Assembly (NCBI GenBank): GCA_002375465.1
Contig: DFLT01000002.1
Coordinates: 141,052-205,051 of the forward strand
Length of the DNA: 64,000 nt
Origin: Alphaproteobacteria bacterium UBA3612
GTDB taxonomy: Bacteria > Pseudomonadota > Alphaproteobacteria > Sphingomonadales > Sphingomonadaceae
Direction: 5' to 3'
The notes below the pieces were generated by a model. The model was not told the DNA's origin. It did not search any database and saw nothing but the letters and a program-made list of their open reading frames with translations. Of this stretch, positions 1 to 9,272 are shown one piece after another (the stretch's first letter is position 1; each line of letters opens with the position of its first letter). The translations under genes were made by a program, and so were the position numbers.

Positions 1-10
1 CCTCCTTGAA

Positions 11-682
11 TCACAACCTCAAATCTGTGCCATAGGTGCTGACGGGGGACATACCGATCAGCATGTCGCGGATGTCCGGGCCGGGATCGGCGGTCGGCAG
101 CATAAAGCGCTGCCCACGCAGATCAGTCCAGTTGACAGTGTCACGCTCATAGAGTGCGTGACCCTTCGACATCGCAGCGACGACGTGCTCGCTCCAGAAC
201 GAGGCGTGCCGACAATCATCGCGGGCGATCTCGCCCATCAAGATGGCTATATCGATCTCGCCGCTGTCGAGACCCGCGAAAAGTGCACTGCGGTCCGATT
301 CGACGCCGTTGATTTTAAGGTCAGGGTTCTCGCGTTGCGCGGCGACCAGCGTAGCACGAAGGTTTCCAGCAGAGACGGAGTTGTTGAACCCGACAACGAA
401 ACCTCCTGCACGGCCACTGCCCGCCGCGCGCGTGTTGGCGATCATCCGGTCCGCATTGGCGACCATAGGTCGGGCGCTGCGCAGAAATCGCAACCCGGCG
501 GTCGTTGGAGCTACACCCGAGTGTGACCTCAAGAATAGCTGAGCGCCGACCGATCGTTCGAGCTTCATAACTGAGCGACTGAGCGTTGATTGTTCAACAT
601 CAAGGGCGCGGGCGGCGCGATAAAAGCTGCCGTGATCCGCTGCAGCGATTGCATATCTTAGTTGACGAATGTCGAATGCCAA
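11..682 (-). pseudogene. LysR-type regulator, C-terminally truncated
   Basis: Residues 1-60 form a typical LysR winged helix-turn-helix (FYRAARALDVEQSTLSRSV near residues 20-38), followed by the first part of the co-inducer-binding domain. LysR proteins are usually about 300 residues; this one stops at 223. The sequence stops resembling the family at about residue 205, where the second lobe of the ligand domain should continue. This looks like a deletion or rearrangement breakpoint near position 60 rather than an intact regulator. It begins 31 bp after the RND permease stop on the same strand, so it could be read through from the efflux operon. The DNA-binding half might still bind DNA, but loss of the effector domain makes normal regulation unlikely. 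The family call is firm; the truncation mechanism is inferred. Confidence 0.7.
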
Positions 683-713
683 TTACGAGCCCCGGATGTT
701 GACGGTACAATCA

Positions 714-3700
714 TCACTTTCCTGATTTCGAGCTGGCGGACTGTGCGCCAAAGAACCACGCGTACAGAACGGGCACCGCGCCCAATGTGATTGCCAGAGC
801 AAACACCAAACCAAACGCGATAGCGCTGGCCAAGCCGTAGAAAAGCACGTCCTGTCCGATGATGAGCGGTAGGAGTCCGAGGATCGTGGTGATCGTCGTC
901 ATCAGGATTGGTCGGAACCGGCGCATGCCGGCCTGGACCACCGCTTCGGCTACTTGCTCAACGTCAGCATCGTCGCGCGTTTTGCCTTCATCGTGTGCAC
1001 GTTTCTCCGCTTCACTGCGCTCGATCTCGCAGCGGTCGACGAGAACGATGGCATTGTTGATGATAATGCCAAACAGAGCGAACAGGCCGAGGATCACCAT
1101 GAAGCCGAAATCGGCCTGCATGATATGAAGCCCGGCTGCCGCACCGATCACGCCCAGAGGAACGACTAGGAGAACGACACCGGCCTGTCGGAACGCACCG
1201 AACTGGATCACCAGCATGATGACGATCAGCCCCATCATCAGGGGCAGATTGGCGAGCAGCGCGCTGGTGCCTTCCGAGCTCTCGGCGATAATGCCGTCCC
1301 ATTCTATATGATGACCCGGCGGCAGCATCGCCTCGAGCTCGTCGAGCTTGTCCTGCACCATCGGAACCATGTCCTGCGGGGTGACCGAGGTAGGACGCGC
1401 TTCGACCGTGAGCGTCTTGATCAGGTTCTCGCTCTGGATGCGTCCCCGTTGCGGGACAAGCGAAGCCATCGCTACTTCACCCAACTGTACGACCGCTCCT
1501 TCCGCCCCGACAAGCGTCACCGCTTCCAGTCGGGCCGGATCGGTGCGCTCGATTTCGGGAGCACGAATGACGATCGGCGCGAGATCATCGCCGTCGCGAT
1601 AGACGCCTACGGATTGCCCCGAGAAATAGGTCGTGAGCGCACGCGAGACGTCGGCCGAGGTCACGCCCGCCGCACGCGCGGCCGCTTGGTCGACCTCGAC
1701 CCTGTATTGCATGGACGGTTCTTCCCAATCGGAGAAGATGTCGATCGTCCCTTCGACCTCGCGCAGGATGCCCGCGAGCTTGTCGCCCGTTTCAAGCAGG
1801 ACATCGGGGTCCGGGCCGCGAACCTGCACCTGGATCACGTTGGGATCGCTCGGCCCGAGGAACATCCCCGCGATCCGCATCCGAGTGTCGGGAAAGGCCA
1901 CGGCCATGTCCTGCCGCAATTGCTCGACACCGGCATCGCGCACCTCCGCGTCCTTCGCGTTGATGACGAGGAAACCCCTATTGGGGGCTGGGTCCGATGG
2001 TGCGAGCGACAGCACGAAGCGCGGTCCCCCAAACCCTGAATAGGAAGCCACGCTGTCGAAGTCTGGATAGCGCTCGTCATCGTCAATGAACTCGGAGATC
2101 GCCTGAACCTTTTCGTCCATCGCAACGCTCGAGGTTCCTACGGGCATGTCGGCATAGACGAGTATCTGCGCACGGTCGGACGAGGGGAAGAATTGTTGCG
2201 GAACCAGCTGCAGCGATGCCACTGCGATAGCAAACAGCGCGGCCATGCCGCCAAGATAGAGCTTGCGATGCGCGAGCGCCCAGCGAAGAAGCTTCTCGTA
2301 GCGCGCCGATCCCCAGTCGAACGTTTCGTCAACCTTGGCCCTGATCTTGCCCTTCTGTTGCTCCTCGGGTGGCCTGGCGAACCAATAGCACAGGGTGGGG
2401 ATCACCGTGACCGCGATCAGCCAAGAGCTCGACAGAGCGATCAGGATGACGAGCGAAATGTTGCGCGTGTATTCACCCGATTCCTGCTGCGCGAGCATGA
2501 GCGGCAGGAACACAAGGATAATGGTGAGTGTCGACGCGAGGAGCGGCCCGGCGAGTTCTCCGCCCGTCTGACCGATAGCCTTGCGCCGGTCGATGCCTTC
2601 GGCGAGGCGCTGTTCGAAATCCTCCGCGATCACAATGCCGTTATCGACCAGCAGGCCGAGCGCGATAACGATGGTTGCAAGGCTCATACGCTCTAGCTTG
2701 ATGCCGTACATGCCCATGATTGCGAGTGTGATCAGCACGACCGCAGGAACCACTGCGCCGATTACGAGCCCCGTGCGAAGGCCAAGGAAGAGGATCATGG
2801 TCGCAAGCACGATGGCGAACGTCTGGAGGACGTTGAAGCTAACGCCGTAGACAGCGTTCTTCACCTGCTCGGCCTGCCAGGTCATGGTTTCAAGCGTTAT
2901 GCCCGCGGGCAGCGACTGGCGCACGTCGTCGATCGTTTCCTGCGCGCGATCGGCGTAGTTGATCACGCTTTGCGCCTCGTCCATCGAGATGGCGAAGACG
3001 ATGGCAGGATCACCGTTGAAATAGGCGCGCTGCAACGGAGGATCGATAGATCGTTTGCTGACCTGCGCGTAATCGCCGAGCCGGATGGTCCCTGCCGGGC
3101 CGAGGTCGAGATAAAGGTTTCTGACGTCTTCAAGTGTTTCGAAGGCGCCCGACGGTTCGATCGACAATCGGCGGCTTTCGGTCTCGATTGCGCCACCGGG
3201 CGCCACGACGTTCTGCTGTGCGAGCGCCGCAGCGACCGCATCGAGCGGAACGCCGAGTTGGGCGAGCACCGCATTGCTCATCTCGATATAGACCCGCTCC
3301 TGCGGTCGACCCAGGATGTCGACGCGCTTGGTGCCGGGAATGGTGTAGAGCTGGTCGCGCACATGCTCCGCAAGATCGCCCAGCTCGTCCATCGGGAAAT
3401 CGGCAGATTGCAACGCCAGCGTAATGACCGCGACATCGCCGAACTCGTCGTTGATGATTGGCGCCATCGTACCTTCAGGGAACTGGCCCACAGTCTCCTC
3501 GACCTTTTCGTCCAGTTCGTCCCACGCCTGATCAAGATCGTCGGTGGCGAAGGCGACTTCGGCATGGATAATCGATTGTCCCTCCATTGAAGTGGCACGC
3601 ACTTCGTCGACCTCGGGCATCGTCTTGATAGCTTCGGCGAGCGGGGTGGTGATGAGGGTCTCGACCCGTGTCGCGTCCATCCCCGGATGCGCGGTAACGA

Positions 3701-3842
3701 CCACGGCTTCGCGGATAGTGATCGTGGGGTCCTCGCGCGCGGGAAGCGTGAAATAGCTCGCGACGCCGTAGATCATCGCGAGCACGACGATGAGTAAAAC
3801 CGCCGCGCGGTAGCGGAAGCCGAGTTCCGAAAGATTGCTCAC
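714..3842 (-). CDS. RND efflux permease (AcrB superfamily)
   Basis: Inner-membrane proton-driven pump subunit of a tripartite efflux system. At 1042 residues it has the full AcrB length: an N-terminal TM helix (about 12-32), a first porter domain, a TM block from about 335 to 500, a second porter domain, and a final TM block from about 865 to the C-terminus. The TM4 motif reads GLLVDNGIVIAED, so the first proton-relay aspartate (D400) is present but the second is Asn401. In TM10 the motif is GIIINNAIVLVD, with Asn929 where AcrB has its relay lysine. Its start overlaps the adaptor stop by 4 bases (ATGA), indicating translational coupling as the last pump gene of the operon. The substrate cannot be read from sequence. 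It belongs to the RND superfamily with certainty; assignment to the drug-efflux branch is less sure because of the altered relay. Confidence 0.93.
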   Translation of the reverse strand: MSNLSELGFRYRAAVLLIVVLAMIYGVASYFTLPAREDPTITIREAVVVTAHPGMDATRVETLITTPLAEAIKTMPEVDEVRATSMEGQSIIHAEVAFATDDLDQAWDELDEKVEETVGQFPEGTMAPIINDEFGDVAVITLALQSADFPMDELGDLAEHVRDQLYTIPGTKRVDILGRPQERVYIEMSNAVLAQLGVPLDAVAAALAQQNVVAPGGAIETESRRLSIEPSGAFETLEDVRNLYLDLGPAGTIRLGDYAQVSKRSIDPPLQRAYFNGDPAIVFAISMDEAQSVINYADRAQETIDDVRQSLPAGITLETMTWQAEQVKNAVYGVSFNVLQTFAIVLATMILFLGLRTGLVIGAVVPAVVLITLAIMGMYGIKLERMSLATIVIALGLLVDNGIVIAEDFEQRLAEGIDRRKAIGQTGGELAGPLLASTLTIILVFLPLMLAQQESGEYTRNISLVILIALSSSWLIAVTVIPTLCYWFARPPEEQQKGKIRAKVDETFDWGSARYEKLLRWALAHRKLYLGGMAALFAIAVASLQLVPQQFFPSSDRAQILVYADMPVGTSSVAMDEKVQAISEFIDDDERYPDFDSVASYSGFGGPRFVLSLAPSDPAPNRGFLVINAKDAEVRDAGVEQLRQDMAVAFPDTRMRIAGMFLGPSDPNVIQVQVRGPDPDVLLETGDKLAGILREVEGTIDIFSDWEEPSMQYRVEVDQAAARAAGVTSADVSRALTTYFSGQSVGVYRDGDDLAPIVIRAPEIERTDPARLEAVTLVGAEGAVVQLGEVAMASLVPQRGRIQSENLIKTLTVEARPTSVTPQDMVPMVQDKLDELEAMLPPGHHIEWDGIIAESSEGTSALLANLPLMMGLIVIMLVIQFGAFRQAGVVLLVVPLGVIGAAAGLHIMQADFGFMVILGLFALFGIIINNAIVLVDRCEIERSEAEKRAHDEGKTRDDADVEQVAEAVVQAGMRRFRPILMTTITTILGLLPLIIGQDVLFYGLASAIAFGLVFALAITLGAVPVLYAWFFGAQSASSKSGK

Positions 3843-4945
3843 GATGCGAACCGCCGCGCGCCGGCGCCGATCAGACTGACGCGCTCACCGGTTTGCAGAA
3901 AGGCTGCTCCCTTGCTGACGACGACGTCGCCGCTCTTCAGCCCGCTCGTTACCGTAACGCGGTTCTCGCTCGCCGCTTCGAACCGGATGGTGCGCGCGGA
4001 AACTTTATCGGTTTGCGTGTCGACGACCCATACCTCTCCGCGATCGGGACCGGTGGGCATGATGGCGGTCAGCGGTATCGCGTAAGTGGCGGACTGTGGC
4101 CGCGGTTCTTCGTTACCGGCGTCGCGAGACAGGCGAACCTCGGCCACCTCGCCGGGCTCGATCGTCCCTTCACCGGCCATCACCCGTGCGACGATTTCGA
4201 AGGCGCCCGGCCCGCTGCCGCGGCTGGAAATCTCGGTGATGGTCGCCGCAAGAGCTGGCACGTCGCGTCCCGGTCGGAGCACCTCGACCGATTGACCGGT
4301 GGCAAGCCGATCGCGCAGCGTTCCGGGGACGCTGAAGACCACTTCGGTTCCGAAACCGTCGAGCTCGAGCACCGGCTGGCCGGGGGAGACCTGGGTGCCC
4401 GGCTCGACGATCCTGCGCGCCACACGACCCGAAAAGGGGGCGCGCAATCGGGTATCGGAAAGCGTCTCGCGCGCCGAGCCAGCCTGCGCCTGCCCGGCAT
4501 CTAGAAGGGCCTCGAGACTGTTTACCTCGGCATCGGCGGTCTCCAGCCGCGTCTCGGAGGTTGCACCCTCGGCAAAGAGCGCGCGCTGTCGCTCCGCTTC
4601 CTGTCGGGCGCGCGCAAGCCGCGCGCGGGTTTCGACGACCTGCGCGTCGGCAGACGCGGCATTGAAGCGATAGGTCGCGGAATCGAGTGTCGCGACCACC
4701 GCGCCGCGTCCGACCCGATCGCCGATCTCGGCGCGTACGGAGGTGAGGGTCCCACCGACTTCGAAGCTGAGTGACGCGCGCTGTTCGGCGCGTACGCGCG
4801 CCGGGAAGGTCACTTGATCGTCGGATGTGGTTTCCGAAGCGCCGACTTCGACCCAGGCGACAGGTCTGGGCTCGGGCGGTTTTTCCGTTTCGGAACAGCC
4901 AGCCAGCAAGAAGGCTGACCCAAAAAGGGCGAGGGTATGTTTCAC
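3839..4945 (-). CDS. RND periplasmic adaptor lipoprotein (membrane fusion protein)
   Basis: Periplasmic adaptor linking the RND permease to the outer-membrane channel. It has a lipoprotein signal peptide with lipobox LAGC and lipidated Cys17. A barrel-sandwich hybrid half (about 55-90) precedes a coiled-coil hairpin rich in Ala, Arg and Glu (about 95-160), then the returning lipoyl half (LRAPFSGRVARRIVEPGTQV) and beta-barrel and membrane-proximal domains. The length of 368 residues is normal. It overlaps the upstream channel gene and the downstream permease gene by 4 bases each, so the three are one translationally coupled operon. Confidence 0.93.
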   Translation of the reverse strand: MKHTLALFGSAFLLAGCSETEKPPEPRPVAWVEVGASETTSDDQVTFPARVRAEQRASLSFEVGGTLTSVRAEIGDRVGRGAVVATLDSATYRFNAASADAQVVETRARLARARQEAERQRALFAEGATSETRLETADAEVNSLEALLDAGQAQAGSARETLSDTRLRAPFSGRVARRIVEPGTQVSPGQPVLELDGFGTEVVFSVPGTLRDRLATGQSVEVLRPGRDVPALAATITEISSRGSGPGAFEIVARVMAGEGTIEPGEVAEVRLSRDAGNEEPRPQSATYAIPLTAIMPTGPDRGEVWVVDTQTDKVSARTIRFEAASENRVTVTSGLKSGDVVVSKGAAFLQTGERVSLIGAGARRFAS

Positions 4946-6399
4946 GATGGGTCTCCCGATGGTGCGGCCTGCCAGCCGCCGCCGAGTGCGGCGTACAGCC
5001 CCGCCATGGCAAGACTCGCCTGGCGATAGGCAATCGCTCGGCCGCGTTCCGCATTCCGCAGACCCCGCTCAGCCTCTTGCAAGCGAAGCTGGTCGATCGC
5101 GCCGTACTGGAACTGGATGCGGGCGAGGCGGTAATTTTCTGCCGAAAGGGTCGCGGCGCGCTCGCTCAGTGCAAGTGCCTCACGTCCCAGGTCGTAGCGG
5201 GCGATGGCCGTCTCGGTTTCCTCGAGCGCGGTTAGAATGCTTTGCTCGTAAGCAAGCGCAGCCCGGCGCGCTTCCAACTGAGCGAGATCGATTTCCGCGC
5301 GGATTCGACCGCCTTCGAAGACGCGCCACGACAAAAACGGCACGATGGAATAGCTGGTGCTGTCGCCATCGAAGAGCGTATCTAGCGCGATCGATGAGAA
5401 GCCCCCTGCCGCGTTGAGGCGCAGCTGCGGGAAAAGCTCGGCCCTCGCGACGCCAATCTCGGCGGTCTCGGCCGCCAGTTCGCGTTCAGCGCGCGCGATA
5501 TCGGGGCGCCTTCGGAGCAGATCGGCGCGCAGGCCGACAGGCACGTCGAGCAGCGCGACCTCGTTCCGATCCTCGGTCGCGAGCGCGATCTCTCGTTCCG
5601 GCAACCCGCCGATCAGCGGCCCGAGAGCCAGGGCAGCAGCCCTTATCTCGACATCGAGGCGCGGAAGCTCGGCTTCGATGCGGGCGAGCTCGCTTTCAAC
5701 GAGCAGCAGGTCGGCACGCGATATTTCGCCCTCGCGAAGCTGAATATTCGAGAGCGCCAGCAGTTCGCGCTGCGCCGCGATGCTGGCGAGAAGCGCGCCG
5801 CGCTCGGATTGGTATCCGATCAGGGCAAGATAGGTCGAAGCCGTCTCGATGGCCACGGCGAGCCGTGCACCGTTGGCGGCTGCAATCGCGCCTTCGATGC
5901 GCGCATCGCCCGCTTCCAGAGCGCGGCGCGTTTGGCCCCATAGGTCGATCTGCCAGGCGAGCGACCCCCCGACATCGTAGATTTCAAGTTCTCGCTGAAA
6001 GCCGGGGATCTGTGCAAAACCCGGATTGGCGTTGAGGCTTTGCTGCAGCGCGGTGACGGAGGCATCGGCTCCGACCGATGGAAGCGCGGAAGCCCTGATT
6101 TGCGCGCGTCGCGCCCGCGCTTCCTCGACCCGAAGGAGTGCCTGTCGGATCGTCAGATTGTCCTGCAGCGAAGCTTCGACCAGCCGAGTGAGCACCGGAT
6201 CGCCCAGATTGCGCCACCAGGCGATGAATTCCGCTTCGGCGACCGGTACGCTTTCCCGATCGATCCAGTCGGTCGCTGTCGCCTCGATAGGAGGCCGCTC
6301 GTAATCAGGACCGACCGTGGCGCAGCCTGCCAGACCCGCCGAAAAAACGGCGGCTATCCATCGGCGATGGTGGCCTGGTCGCATTGTGAGTCTGATCAT
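4942..6399 (-). CDS. Outer-membrane efflux channel lipoprotein, NodT/OprM type
   Basis: TolC-family outer-membrane factor of the RND system. A signal peptide ends in lipobox LAGC (Cys26), followed by the typical CATVGPDYERPP start of NodT/OprM lipoproteins. Two tandem OEP repeats (about 60-265 and 275-465) are rich in heptad alanines and arginines. At 485 residues it is full length. A second in-frame ATG at residue 6 is an alternative start. It is the first gene of the efflux operon and is divergent from the tetR-type gene; the 294-bp intergenic region holds a palindromic candidate operator. Confidence 0.93.
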   Translation of the reverse strand: MIRLTMRPGHHRRWIAAVFSAGLAGCATVGPDYERPPIEATATDWIDRESVPVAEAEFIAWWRNLGDPVLTRLVEASLQDNLTIRQALLRVEEARARRAQIRASALPSVGADASVTALQQSLNANPGFAQIPGFQRELEIYDVGGSLAWQIDLWGQTRRALEAGDARIEGAIAAANGARLAVAIETASTYLALIGYQSERGALLASIAAQRELLALSNIQLREGEISRADLLLVESELARIEAELPRLDVEIRAAALALGPLIGGLPEREIALATEDRNEVALLDVPVGLRADLLRRRPDIARAERELAAETAEIGVARAELFPQLRLNAAGGFSSIALDTLFDGDSTSYSIVPFLSWRVFEGGRIRAEIDLAQLEARRAALAYEQSILTALEETETAIARYDLGREALALSERAATLSAENYRLARIQFQYGAIDQLRLQEAERGLRNAERGRAIAYRQASLAMAGLYAALGGGWQAAPSGDPS

Positions 6400-6435
6400 A
6401 ATGGGCTGGCCTGCTAGGCGATTCGCTCTGAACCG

Positions 6436-6451
6436 TCTAGTACAATCTAGA
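6436..6451. promoter_or_regulatory. Candidate TetR operator between efflux operon and regulator
   Basis: An inverted repeat of TCTAG and CTAGA around a 6-base AT-rich spacer (TACAAT) lies 36 bp upstream of the channel start codon in the divergent promoter region. Its position fits repression of the pump by the neighbouring TetR protein. The repeat is short (5+5), so the assignment rests mainly on location. Confidence 0.35.
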
Positions 6452-6693
6452 ACGAATTTGCTAAGTCAGTCGCTTGTTCCTGAAGGATTTCAGCAGCCGC
6501 TCCTGCGCGAAAGTCGCGTTAAGGCGCTGAGAAGATACGAAATATGTCGAATAACTTAGCGAGAGATCAATAGGTATATCGATTCCGAACGCCAAGCAGA
6601 AAAGCTACCCAAAAGTTCATCATGAACCTTCGGGTTGGCTTTCTGAAACCGAATCGCCTATGGCCACTTTCAGATCGGAACGAAGTGGAGCAG

Positions 6694-7302
6694 ATGAACA
6701 AGATCACGCAGACGAAGAAGCGGGCGGCTATTCTCGCCGGGGCTCAGCGCGTGTTCGTACGCGAGGGGTTCGAGGGTACCAGCATGGATGCAGTGGCGCG
6801 CGAGGCGAAAGTCGCCAAGCCGACGCTCTACAATCACTTTCGCGACAAGAACGCACTTTACGTTGCGGTGGTCGAGCATTCCTTGACCCGGGTGCGCAGC
6901 GAGATCGTACCACCGGAATTCCGTGACATGACCGCGACCGAAGGTCTCAAGGTCATCACCACGCGCCTCGCACGCATGTTCGGGCGTGACGACGACGTGC
7001 TGCGTCTGTGCCGCATCTGCATCGGCGGCTTCGACCGCTTTCCGCTCGCTACTTCGACCTTCATGTATAACGGCCCCCAACGCGGCAACCGCGAAGTAGC
7101 GAGCATGATCGCGCTATGGGCCGGGCGGGGCGAGCTAGCGTGCGACGATCATGAACTTGCCGCCCAGCAATTGGGTGAACTTTGCAAGGTCGGGATTTTC
7201 GATCCGCGCTTGTACGGCTCGCGCGAGAAGGCGTCGATCGACGAATGTCACCGGATTGCTGCGGCCGCGTATCAGACCTTCATGGCGCGATATGGCAAAT
7301 AG
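6694..7302 (+). CDS. TetR/AcrR-family repressor
   Basis: Likely local repressor of the divergent RND operon. The N-terminal TetR helix-turn-helix spans about residues 8-52, with FEGTSMDAVAREAKVAKPTL and the following YNHFRDKNALY recognition/linker signature. The C-terminal domain resembles the AefR-like regulatory half (RICIGGFDRFP region, ending in AAAYQTFMARYGK). The ATG at 6694 is chosen because it begins MNKITQTKKRAAIL, the usual TetR start, and follows GTGGAG; an in-frame ATG at 6622 would add 24 unconserved residues. The product is 202 residues, normal for the family. The ligand is unknown. Confidence 0.9.
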   Translation: MNKITQTKKRAAILAGAQRVFVREGFEGTSMDAVAREAKVAKPTLYNHFRDKNALYVAVVEHSLTRVRSEIVPPEFRDMTATEGLKVITTRLARMFGRDDDVLRLCRICIGGFDRFPLATSTFMYNGPQRGNREVASMIALWAGRGELACDDHELAAQQLGELCKVGIFDPRLYGSREKASIDECHRIAAAAYQTFMARYGK

Positions 7303-7306
7303 GAGC

Positions 7307-8485
7307 ATGCGACGCAGGCCTGGTATCGCCTCGCGGATACCAAGACGGACATCGCCGAGAGCGATGCTTTTGATCGTCCTTTCTGCCGCGCTCGGTGCCT
7401 GCGCAACTCTGCCCGAGCGCGAAGACGTTTCCTCGGCGGCGCGGATGGGTGGACAACTCGTTGATTTCACCGGCACGCGGTTCGATACAGAGGCATCAAT
7501 CGAGATTATCCGGCCATGGCATGATCGCTGGATGGCGGAGAGGCGAGCCTCGGGTGACGACGAACCGATCGACCTGCTGGCCATCTCCAGCGGGTCGGAC
7601 AAAGGAGCCTTCTCGGCAGGCTTCCTTACGGGCTGGAGCAAACGCGGCGACCGGCCCGACTTCGATCTCGTCATCGGGGTCAGCACCGGCGCGCTTATCG
7701 CGCCTTTTGCTTTTCTAGGTCCAAGCGAGGACGACGCTTTGCGCCGCCTCTACACGACAATCGACGCGGACGACATCTACCGTCAGCGTGCGATCTCCGG
7801 GCTGCTCGGTGGACCAGCTTTTGCAACCAGCCGTCCCTTGCTCGAAATGATCGAGCGCGAGGTTTCGCCCGAACTTGTCGAGCGGATCGTAGAGGAACAC
7901 CGGAAGGGTCGCCGCCTTCTGGTAACTACGACCAATCTTGACACGCAGCGCGGCACGATCTGGGATCTGGGTTCTATCGCCGTCTCGCCGATGCCCAACC
8001 GCGAGCATCTTATCGAGAGTCTCCTTCTAGCCTCCTCGAGCGTCCCTGCGCTGATGCCGCCCGTAATGATCGATGTCGAGGCGGACGGGCAGCCCTTCCG
8101 CGAAATGCATGTTGACGGCGACACCGCAGGAAGCTTCCTCGCGATACCGCCCAGCATCCTGTGGGGACAGGCCGAGCTCCGTGAGCGAGCGGATGTGACT
8201 AACGGCTCCTTCACCATTCTGTATAATGGCCGCCTTGCGCCGCAGGTCGAAGGCGTCGAGCCAACGGCTTTTTCGATCCTGCGCCGCTCGATCGAAACCA
8301 TGATCGCCCATGCCGATAGGAACATCCTACGGTCCTATCGCGAATTCGCCGTCCATCATGGCGTAACGCTTGCGGTCTACCAGATCGGTGACGATTTCGA
8401 TGATGACGCCTTCCCAGACGAGCAGTTCGATTCCGCATTCATGCAGGCCCTGTTCGCCCATGGCGAAGAGCAGGGACGTCAGTGA
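7307..8485 (+). CDS. Patatin-like phospholipase lipoprotein
   Basis: Predicted serine acyl hydrolase of the patatin fold anchored in the envelope. A basic N-terminus is followed by a hydrophobic stretch and lipobox LGAC, so it is probably a lipoprotein. An oxyanion region (SSGSDKGAFSAG) precedes the nucleophile elbow GVSTG, and the catalytic Asp is most likely the one in HVDGDTAG. The start is uncertain: ATG 7307 lies just after AGGAG at the TetR stop, while ATG 7364 would begin directly at the signal peptide; frames extending upstream overlap the TetR gene. It follows the TetR gene by only 4 bp, so the two are probably co-transcribed, suggesting an envelope-lipid function tied to efflux control. 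The substrate is unknown. Confidence 0.82.
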   Translation: MRRRPGIASRIPRRTSPRAMLLIVLSAALGACATLPEREDVSSAARMGGQLVDFTGTRFDTEASIEIIRPWHDRWMAERRASGDDEPIDLLAISSGSDKGAFSAGFLTGWSKRGDRPDFDLVIGVSTGALIAPFAFLGPSEDDALRRLYTTIDADDIYRQRAISGLLGGPAFATSRPLLEMIEREVSPELVERIVEEHRKGRRLLVTTTNLDTQRGTIWDLGSIAVSPMPNREHLIESLLLASSSVPALMPPVMIDVEADGQPFREMHVDGDTAGSFLAIPPSILWGQAELRERADVTNGSFTILYNGRLAPQVEGVEPTAFSILRRSIETMIAHADRNILRSYREFAVHHGVTLAVYQIGDDFDDDAFPDEQFDSAFMQALFAHGEEQGRQ

Positions 8486-9085
8486 TGATGTAGGGGCCTG
8501 CCGGCCTCCTACGGCGTTGGCCGTCGGGTTGCGAAGGCCAGCAAAAAGCATCTCTCAATGCCAGCGGACGCTGCATCTGAATGCTAATTTTTGTTCTCTC
8601 GGGCCTGCTGGTAGTTGCATTGAACTGCGCGAAACAGGTCACCTTCATGGGCGCGGCTATCGCTTTGCTCAACCGGTTGGTCGCGGATCGCGTCAAACCG
8701 ACAACGCTCCAATTCATGGTCGCGGTCGTTCTAACTGCATTCTGGCTGATGCTTGGGTTGGTTTGCTCAGTCTGCCTTTGGGCGTCACGTCAGTCTGGAG
8801 AAGTAGGGCCGACGCACCCATGAAGCATCTAGCTAAACCGGACATCATCGCAACTCCGCTTGAAGGCGTTACCAGTTGCGGTTGGGTTTTGACAGACAGC
8901 GGTCTGGGTCTCAACCCGCGCAGACCGGATCGCAACTCTGTCGAAGAAGTCAGCCGATATCTCGCGAGGTTGCCTGGTTTTGACGTCGAACCGCTACAGC
9001 GTACTTGGCTGATGGTAAGTGTGATGGTTCTAAGCCTGAGAGGCTGAATGAAGAACTCCAGAAATCAACGTGTTAGGCGGCCCGA
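8486..9085. other. Gene-poor stretch between patatin gene and att-like site
   Basis: About 600 bp with no recognisable intact gene. It holds one small hydrophobic ORF (8581-8823, listed separately) and a 75-codon frame at 8820-9047 whose ATG overlaps the TGA of the first (ATGA). The second frame's product resembles no family I know. The stretch may be a decayed remnant at the island border. Confidence 0.5.
8581..8823 (+). CDS. Small two-helix membrane protein, possibly channel remnant
   Basis: An 80-residue frame with two clear hydrophobic segments (about residues 3-32 and 45-66), separated by a short basic loop. The layout resembles the N-terminal membrane half of two-TM ion-channel proteins, but no selectivity-filter motif follows and the frame stops. 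It is therefore either a small membrane protein of its own or a truncated remnant. I see no good ribosome-binding site. The assignment is weak. Confidence 0.3.
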   Translation: MLIFVLSGLLVVALNCAKQVTFMGAAIALLNRLVADRVKPTTLQFMVAVVLTAFWLMLGLVCSVCLWASRQSGEVGPTHP

Positions 9086-9114
9086 TCGAGTCCTCTTCTG
9101 GCACCATTTGTTCT
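9086..9114 (+). repeat. Copy of tRNA-Leu 3' end (att-like core), left
   Basis: 29 bases match the 3' end of tRNA-Leu(CAG) and its downstream flank at 15989-16018, with one missing G inside the acceptor stem. The match begins TCGAGTCCTC and ends CACCATTTGTTCT. No tRNA body precedes it. It reads on the + strand while the intact tRNA reads on the - strand, so the two copies are inverted. A truncated integrase starts 158 bp inward, the same layout as at the right end. Confidence 0.8.
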
Positions 9115-9220
9115 TCTCACGTTCTCCCAAATAATCTATAAAACCCGCAGAAATCCTAGGGATTTGGCCCTTGGATCGTTCCGGATCGTCCCGCCTGTTC
9201 TCGGGGGTTCCAGACACTTT

Positions 9221-9272
9221 TGTGGGCCTTTTGAGGCCATTTCGCAAAGGCCCAGATGAAAAGGCCCCCACA
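9221..9272. repeat. Inverted repeat upstream of truncated integrase
   Basis: TGTGGGCCTTTT (9221-9232) faces AAAAGGCCCCCACA (9259-9272), running into the integrase start codon. It could be an autoregulatory or arm-type site. A GGGGGC/GCCCCC repeat also lies in front of the right-hand integrase. Confidence 0.5.
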
